A stretch of DNA of 64,000 nt from UBA11865 sp041570195 (GTDB lineage Bacteria; Chloroflexota; Anaerolineae; Promineifilales; Promineifilaceae): positions 16,588-80,587 of the forward strand of contig JBFFWQ010000013.1 of NCBI GenBank assembly GCA_041570195.1, in the 5' to 3' direction. Positions 60,009 through 64,000 of the stretch are shown in pieces; positions within the stretch are counted from its first letter, which is position 1; each line of letters opens with the position of its first letter. A program made the position numbers and the translations under genes. A model generated the notes under the pieces. The model saw only the letters and a list, made by a program, of their open reading frames with translations. It did no database searches and was not told the DNA's origin.

Positions 60009-60962
60009 ATGCAGCTTGACAAGCTGCTCATGCGGGCGGCTAGGACCACCTGGCGGCATCGTTCACTGTGGGCATTGGGATTGCTGGCCACAGCCGGCGG
60101 GTTGCTGTTCGCTCTCTTCTGGCGCTCCATGACTTTAACGCGGCCGACTGGCGGGCTGCAATTGGATCAGGTCGACCCGGTGCTGGCGATGGAGCGACTC
60201 ATTAACCCGGCGACGCTGGTCGGTGGGGTCTTGCTCTTCTTCCTGGCGATCTTGATGGTCTGGTTGCTCAGCGCCATTGCCGACGGCGCGCTGATCGTGG
60301 CCGTTCGCGGAATCGAACAGGGCCAGCCATTGCAACTGTCTGGGTCCATCTCGGCCGGCATCCGCCTTATCGGCCGCTTTATCGGCATCGACACAATACT
60401 ATTCTTGCCTCTATTTCTGCTGGCGCTGGCCTTGATGCTGATTGGCATGGGAGGACTCGGGGGCCTCGTCTTTGCGGCGACTCGGCCGGGAGCCCAGATG
60501 GGCGATCTGTTATTTGTCATCGGCCTGTCGACGCTGGCGAGTCTGCCCATTGCGTTGCTGATGCTGGTCACGGGAGTGATCGTTTTTGTCCTGCGTAGCC
60601 TGGCCTTTCGGGCGGCTGCTCTCGAAGGGCTGAACACCGGGCAGAGCATTAGGCGGAGTTGGCATCTGCTGCGGAACAAGCTGTTGTCCATCACGCTGCT
60701 GGCCCTCGTATTATGGGCCCTGCGCTCTATTGTGGGATTGCCGCTGCGTATTGCCACGTTGGCCCTGATTGCCGCTGGCCTGGGCCAATTCCTTCTAGCA
60801 GCCTCGAATCCGGCCCAAAGTAGCGGCGACTCTAGCTTGCCGTTGGCCATCGCCGGATTCATGGTGGCCCTCCTGTCGGGCCTGGTGGCCGGCGTCATGC
60901 ATGCATATGGATCAACCTCGTGGACGCTAGCTTATGAGCAATGGGTCGATGAGCCAGCCTGA
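60009..60962 (+). CDS. Polytopic membrane protein, second of a paralogous pair
   Basis: Also 317 residues, with the same layout as its neighbour. It starts LDKLLMRAARTTWRHRSLWA, then helix LGLLATAGGLLFAL, a loop with QLDQVDPVLAMERLINPATL, then further helices. The mark LEGLNTGQSIRRSWHLLRNK occupies the same place as VLEDYGVTASIGRAWRVIKA in the first protein. The two therefore arose by duplication and probably work together in one membrane complex. Its 3' end overlaps the hydantoinase gene by 29 bases. Confidence 0.8.
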   Translation: MQLDKLLMRAARTTWRHRSLWALGLLATAGGLLFALFWRSMTLTRPTGGLQLDQVDPVLAMERLINPATLVGGVLLFFLAILMVWLLSAIADGALIVAVRGIEQGQPLQLSGSISAGIRLIGRFIGIDTILFLPLFLLALALMLIGMGGLGGLVFAATRPGAQMGDLLFVIGLSTLASLPIALLMLVTGVIVFVLRSLAFRAAALEGLNTGQSIRRSWHLLRNKLLSITLLALVLWALRSIVGLPLRIATLALIAAGLGQFLLAASNPAQSSGDSSLPLAIAGFMVALLSGLVAGVMHAYGSTSWTLAYEQWVDEPA

Positions 60963-63087
60963 TGCCGGCGGAACGGCCGGCAGCGCGTCCGAGGAACAAG
61001 CCGCGCCGCCAAAGGTGGGCGTAGACACCGGCGGAACGTTCACCGACTTCGCCTGGCTTGACGGCGACGGCCGGATTCAAGTACACAAGGAACTAAGCAC
61101 GCCGGATGATCCCGCTGCGGCGATCATGGGCGGGGTAGGCAAGCTGGAAATCCCTCCGGCCGCTTCAATAGTCCACGGCAGTACGGTGGCCACTAACGCA
61201 CTACTCGAAAGACGCGGCGCCCGGACGGCCCTTATCGCTACGGCCGGATTTGGCGACGTACTGGCCATCGGCCGGCAGGATCGGCCCGACCTTTATGCCC
61301 TCGTTCCGCGCAAGCCCGATCCCCTGGTGCCGCGCGAGCGGCGATATGAGGTAGACGAGCGGGTGACGGCCGAGGGCCAGATTCTTCGCCCGCTAGACGA
61401 GTCCGGCCTGGCCAAGATCATAGACGAATTGCTGGCCGGCGAGGTTGAGTCGGTCGCGGTCTGCCTGCTGTTCTCGTTCTTGCGGCCGGAGCATGAACGG
61501 CGGATCCGGTCTGCCATTGAGAGCGCGGTGCGGGCCAGCTTGCAAGGTGAGCGGCCGATGCATGTTTCGCTGTCCAGCGACATTCTGCCGGAATACCGTG
61601 AATACGAAAGGACGGCTACCACCGTCATTAACGCCTACGTGGCGCCCCTGATGAGCCGTTACCTTACGCGTCTGGAGCGCGATGTCGCGCCCCGGTCGCT
61701 GGTCGTCATGCAGAGCAACGGCGGGATCATTGGTCCAGAGCGGGCCGGCAGCGAGGCGGCGCGAACTGTTCTATCGGGCCCGGCCGGCGGGGTTGTCGGC
61801 GCCATGTACGTCGCCGAACGGGCCGGTTTCGGCGACATCATCACCTTTGACATGGGCGGCACGAGTACTGACGTGGCCCTTTGCCCGGGTCAACTGCCGG
61901 CCACCAGTGAGGGTGAAGTCGCCGGCTTGCCGATCCGGTTACCGATCATCGACATTCATACCGTTGGCGCCGGGGGAGGAAGCCTGGCAGTTGTCGATCC
62001 TGGCGGGGCGCTGCGAGTCGGGCCGCAGAGCGCAGGCGCCGATCCGGGGCCAGCCTGCTATGGCCTTGCCTCGGAAAAAGCAGGCGATCTGGCCGGCGAC
62101 ATAGCAAGGCAGGTGACGACGACCGATGCGAATCTACTGCTGGGGCGCCTGGACGCCGATCATTTTCTGGGCGGCCAAATGCGTCTGGATACGACCGCGG
62201 CACGACGGGTAATGGCCCGGCTGGGAAAATCGCTCGGAGCTGAGGCGCCGGAGCAGGCCGCCTGGGGCATCGTCCAGGTGGCCAACGCCAATATGGAGCG
62301 AGCCATCCGGCGCATTTCGGTTGAACGGGGCTACGATCCGCGCGACTTCACCCTGGTTGCCTTTGGCGGCGCCGGACCGTTGCATGCCTGTGATCTCGCC
62401 GAAGGTTTACAAATACCTCGCGTATTGGTCCCACTTTCGCCCGGCGTATTGTCGGCGTTGGGCATGCTCGTGGCCCGACCGGCCCGCGACTACTCGGTCA
62501 CGGTCATGGGGCGCCTGGAGCCGGGCGGGTTGGGGCATCCGGAGTGGCTGAGCGAGACCTTTGCTGGGATGAGAGCAAAGGCAAAGCATGAGATGGCGGC
62601 CGAAGGGTACAGGCCGGAGCAATTGTCGCTGGCCGAGCGCCTGGACCTGCGCTACTTCGGCCAGTCTTATGAGCTAACGGTAGCTGTCGGAGCGGAAGAC
62701 GGCCAGAGCGAGATCGCTAGCATTCATGAAATCGTTCAGCGATTTCATCGCGCCCATGCACGTCGCTATGGTTTTGAACGCCCCGAGCAAGCAGTGCAGG
62801 TGGTCAACATGCGGTTGGCAGCTTCAGCTCGAGTGGCGCCGCCGGCTCTGCCAGAACTGGCCCGCGGCCCGGCTGATGCGCGGAGAGCCCTGGTCGGCCG
62901 CAAGCAAGTCTGGTTTGGTGATGGGGCAACGGTGAGCCGCCTCTACGATAGAGCCAGACTGCGAGCCGGCAATGTCCTCGTAGGACCGGCTATTGTCTTC
63001 CAGTACGACACGACGACGGTGATTCTGCCGAATTGGACGGCCGAGGTCGACCAATTCGGCAACCTGCTGCTGCATAACCAAAGCTGA
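60934..63087 (+). CDS. Hydantoinase/oxoprolinase family protein, subunit A type
   Basis: A 717-residue HyuA-type enzyme, ATP-dependent ring opening of hydantoin or 5-oxoproline-like substrates. The N-terminal nucleotide-binding motif VGVDTGGTFTDFAWLDGDG begins at about residue 28. HGSTVATNALLERRGARTA, LSGPAGGVVGAMYVA, TFDMGGTSTDVALCPG and FGGAGPLHACDLAE follow, all hallmarks of the family. A partner HyuB gene is not next to it in this window, which is unusual. The ATG at 60934 overlaps the previous gene by 29 bases; the ATG at 60949 is an alternative start. Confidence 0.92.
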   Translation: MSNGSMSQPDAGGTAGSASEEQAAPPKVGVDTGGTFTDFAWLDGDGRIQVHKELSTPDDPAAAIMGGVGKLEIPPAASIVHGSTVATNALLERRGARTALIATAGFGDVLAIGRQDRPDLYALVPRKPDPLVPRERRYEVDERVTAEGQILRPLDESGLAKIIDELLAGEVESVAVCLLFSFLRPEHERRIRSAIESAVRASLQGERPMHVSLSSDILPEYREYERTATTVINAYVAPLMSRYLTRLERDVAPRSLVVMQSNGGIIGPERAGSEAARTVLSGPAGGVVGAMYVAERAGFGDIITFDMGGTSTDVALCPGQLPATSEGEVAGLPIRLPIIDIHTVGAGGGSLAVVDPGGALRVGPQSAGADPGPACYGLASEKAGDLAGDIARQVTTTDANLLLGRLDADHFLGGQMRLDTTAARRVMARLGKSLGAEAPEQAAWGIVQVANANMERAIRRISVERGYDPRDFTLVAFGGAGPLHACDLAEGLQIPRVLVPLSPGVLSALGMLVARPARDYSVTVMGRLEPGGLGHPEWLSETFAGMRAKAKHEMAAEGYRPEQLSLAERLDLRYFGQSYELTVAVGAEDGQSEIASIHEIVQRFHRAHARRYGFERPEQAVQVVNMRLAASARVAPPALPELARGPADARRALVGRKQVWFGDGATVSRLYDRARLRAGNVLVGPAIVFQYDTTTVILPNWTAEVDQFGNLLLHNQS

Positions 63088-63125
63088 ACAAGCGTCTCCC
63101 CCAGTTGACCCTGTCCTAAGAAAAA

Positions 63126-63171
63126 GCCTCTTGCACTATGCCAGGAACTATCCCGGTAAGGCACAAGAGGC
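63126..63171 (-). terminator. Terminator after the EF-G gene
   Basis: On the minus strand GCCTCTTG pairs with CAAGAGGC, with a second weak stem inside, followed by TTTTTCTT. It lies about 60 bases after the EF-G stop codon and also serves the convergent hydantoinase side. Confidence 0.72.
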
Positions 63172-63204
63172 CCATATTACTTCAGCGAAGTTGTGGCAGC
63201 GTGA

Positions 63205-63234
63205 ACGCGACCTGCCACCTACAACTTGCTACTT
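63205..63234. repeat. Short filler tract of ACTTGC/ACCTGCC words
   Basis: ACCTGCCACCTACAACTTGCTACTT, the same word family as at 10843-10893, touching the EF-G stop. Confidence 0.4.
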
Positions 63235-64000
63235 CTCCTCTTCCTTCTCTTTCTGGCGGGCGGCGACGATCTGCTCTTGCAGATGCGAAGGCACGCGGCC
63301 GTAGCGCAAAAACTTCATACCGAAGACGCCTCGACCCTGGGTCATGGAGCGCAACTCGCCGATGTAGGTTTGCATTTCGGCCAGGGGAACTTCGGCCCTG
63401 ACCGTGGCCCTGGTGCCTTCCTGGTCCATGCCCAGGACACGGGCGCGGCGAGAGTTGAGGTCACCCATAATGTCGCCCATATTGTCGCCCGGCACGGTAA
63501 CCGTCACCTCGTAGATCGGTTCCAACAACACCGGACCGGCGCCTATCGCGGCTTTTTTGAAACACTCACGGCCGGCGATCTGAAAGGCGATTTCCTTGGA
63601 ATCAACCGGGTGCTCCTTGCCGTCGTATACGACGGCCCTCACCCCGGTTACCGGATAGCCGGCCATGACGCCCATTCCCAGGGCCTGGCGGCAACCTTTC
63701 TGCACCGCGGCTACGAAGGGCTGAGAGATGGCGCCGCCGAAGACCTCTGAGTCAAACTCGAATTCTTCATCGTCGCCAAGTGATTCGACTCGCAAAAAGA
63801 CGCGGGCGTATTGACCGGCGCCACCGGTCTGTTTCTTGTGTGTATACTCGGCGCTGTTTTGCCTGGTGATCGTTTCCCGGTAGGGTACCTTGGGAATGCT
63901 GGTCGTCAGATTGACGCCGAACTTCGACTGGGCCTTCTTGACGGCATTTTCGACATGGACCGTGCCCATGCCAGACAGGATCGTCTCGCGGGTGGCCGGC
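63229..64000 (-). CDS. fusA: Elongation factor G (partial, N-terminal part off the right edge)
   Basis: C-terminal 257 or so codons of an EF-G family GTPase (domains III-V), the translocase of the ribosome. It carries ETILSGMGTVHVENAVKK at the end of domain III, YTHKKQTGGAGQYARVFL in domain IV, and LLEPIYEVTVTVPGDNMGDI and MGDLNSRRARVLGMDQEG in domain V. The protein continues beyond the window, so the GTPase domain is not visible. The tail ends in a charged VAARQKEKEEEK. It could be a second EF-G paralogue (EF-G2 type) rather than the main fusA, since no rpsL/rpsG neighbours are seen. Confidence 0.9.
   Translation of the reverse strand, partial: PATRETILSGMGTVHVENAVKKAQSKFGVNLTTSIPKVPYRETITRQNSAEYTHKKQTGGAGQYARVFLRVESLGDDEEFEFDSEVFGGAISQPFVAAVQKGCRQALGMGVMAGYPVTGVRAVVYDGKEHPVDSKEIAFQIAGRECFKKAAIGAGPVLLEPIYEVTVTVPGDNMGDIMGDLNSRRARVLGMDQEGTRATVRAEVPLAEMQTYIGELRSMTQGRGVFGMKFLRYGRVPSHLQEQIVAARQKEKEEEK

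Noticed and set aside
1..64000. tRNA and rRNA genes
   Set aside because: I looked for T-loop GGTTCGAATCC-type words with matching acceptor stems and for rRNA landmarks. The few partial hits (for example 13975) lack pairing arms.

Overview
The window looks like a chromosomal segment of a member of the Chloroflexota (Anaerolineae/Caldilineae-like). The pointers are GC-rich DNA with very frequent GGCCGG-type hexamers, a very long SecA, a DnaE with a C-terminal extension, secreted proteins ending in a short aromatic/proline/leucine tail, and intergenic filler tracts of the kind I associate with that phylum. The assignment is inference; no rRNA or tRNA gene is present to anchor it.

Layout. (1) 1-4.6 kb, minus strand: a membrane-arm block of respiratory complex I in the order nuoA-H-J-K-L, with nuoL running off the left edge. 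(2) 4.7-13.97 kb, plus strand: sugar metabolism (CBM48 protein, glucokinase, 6-phosphogluconolactonase), small conserved proteins (DUF302, FmdB zinc ribbon, DUF1684), an MFS transporter, an alkyltransferase-like DNA-damage protein, a GT2 glycosyltransferase and a tungsten-type aldehyde:ferredoxin oxidoreductase. (3) 14.1-24.6 kb, plus strand: dnaE, the methylmalonyl-CoA mutase B12 subunit, meaB, prs and secA. (4) 24.7-28.7 kb: a hypothetical gene, mutM, an M29 aminopeptidase and two uncharacterised proteins. (5) 29-30.8 kb: gamma-glutamyltransferase closed by a strong terminator. (6) 30.9-40.4 kb: a gene-poor accessory zone. It holds decayed gene fragments, duplicated segments, three or four tiny single-helix membrane peptides, a membrane-anchored protein with an effector-associated (death-like) domain, a secreted beta-propeller and a lipoprotein. 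A peptide-type ABC solute-binding gene appears split into two pieces about 2.6 kb apart. (7) 40.4-64 kb: core genes again: holB, two methyltransferases, a P-loop protein, thiolase, a histidine-rich membrane protein, a Clp ATPase with a degenerate first ATPase domain, fadD, a phosphoesterase, a CoA-transferase pair overlapping a hybrid histidine kinase, a polyprenyl synthase, xpt, guaA, two paralogous membrane proteins, a hydantoinase A and the C-terminal part of an EF-G.

How genes work together. The nuo block makes the proton-pumping arm of complex I. glk and pgl feed glucose into the oxidative pentose phosphate route. The B12 subunit and MeaB serve methylmalonyl-CoA mutase. fadD, thiolase and the CoA-transferase pair point to acyl-CoA turnover. 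prs, xpt and guaA serve nucleotide synthesis and salvage.

I do not see a complete, clearly new multi-gene system. The best leads are the repeated tiny membrane peptides, two of which share a conserved, exactly spaced leader, and the effector-associated-domain membrane protein, both in the accessory zone. All statements rest on reading the sequence by eye, without alignments or database searches.
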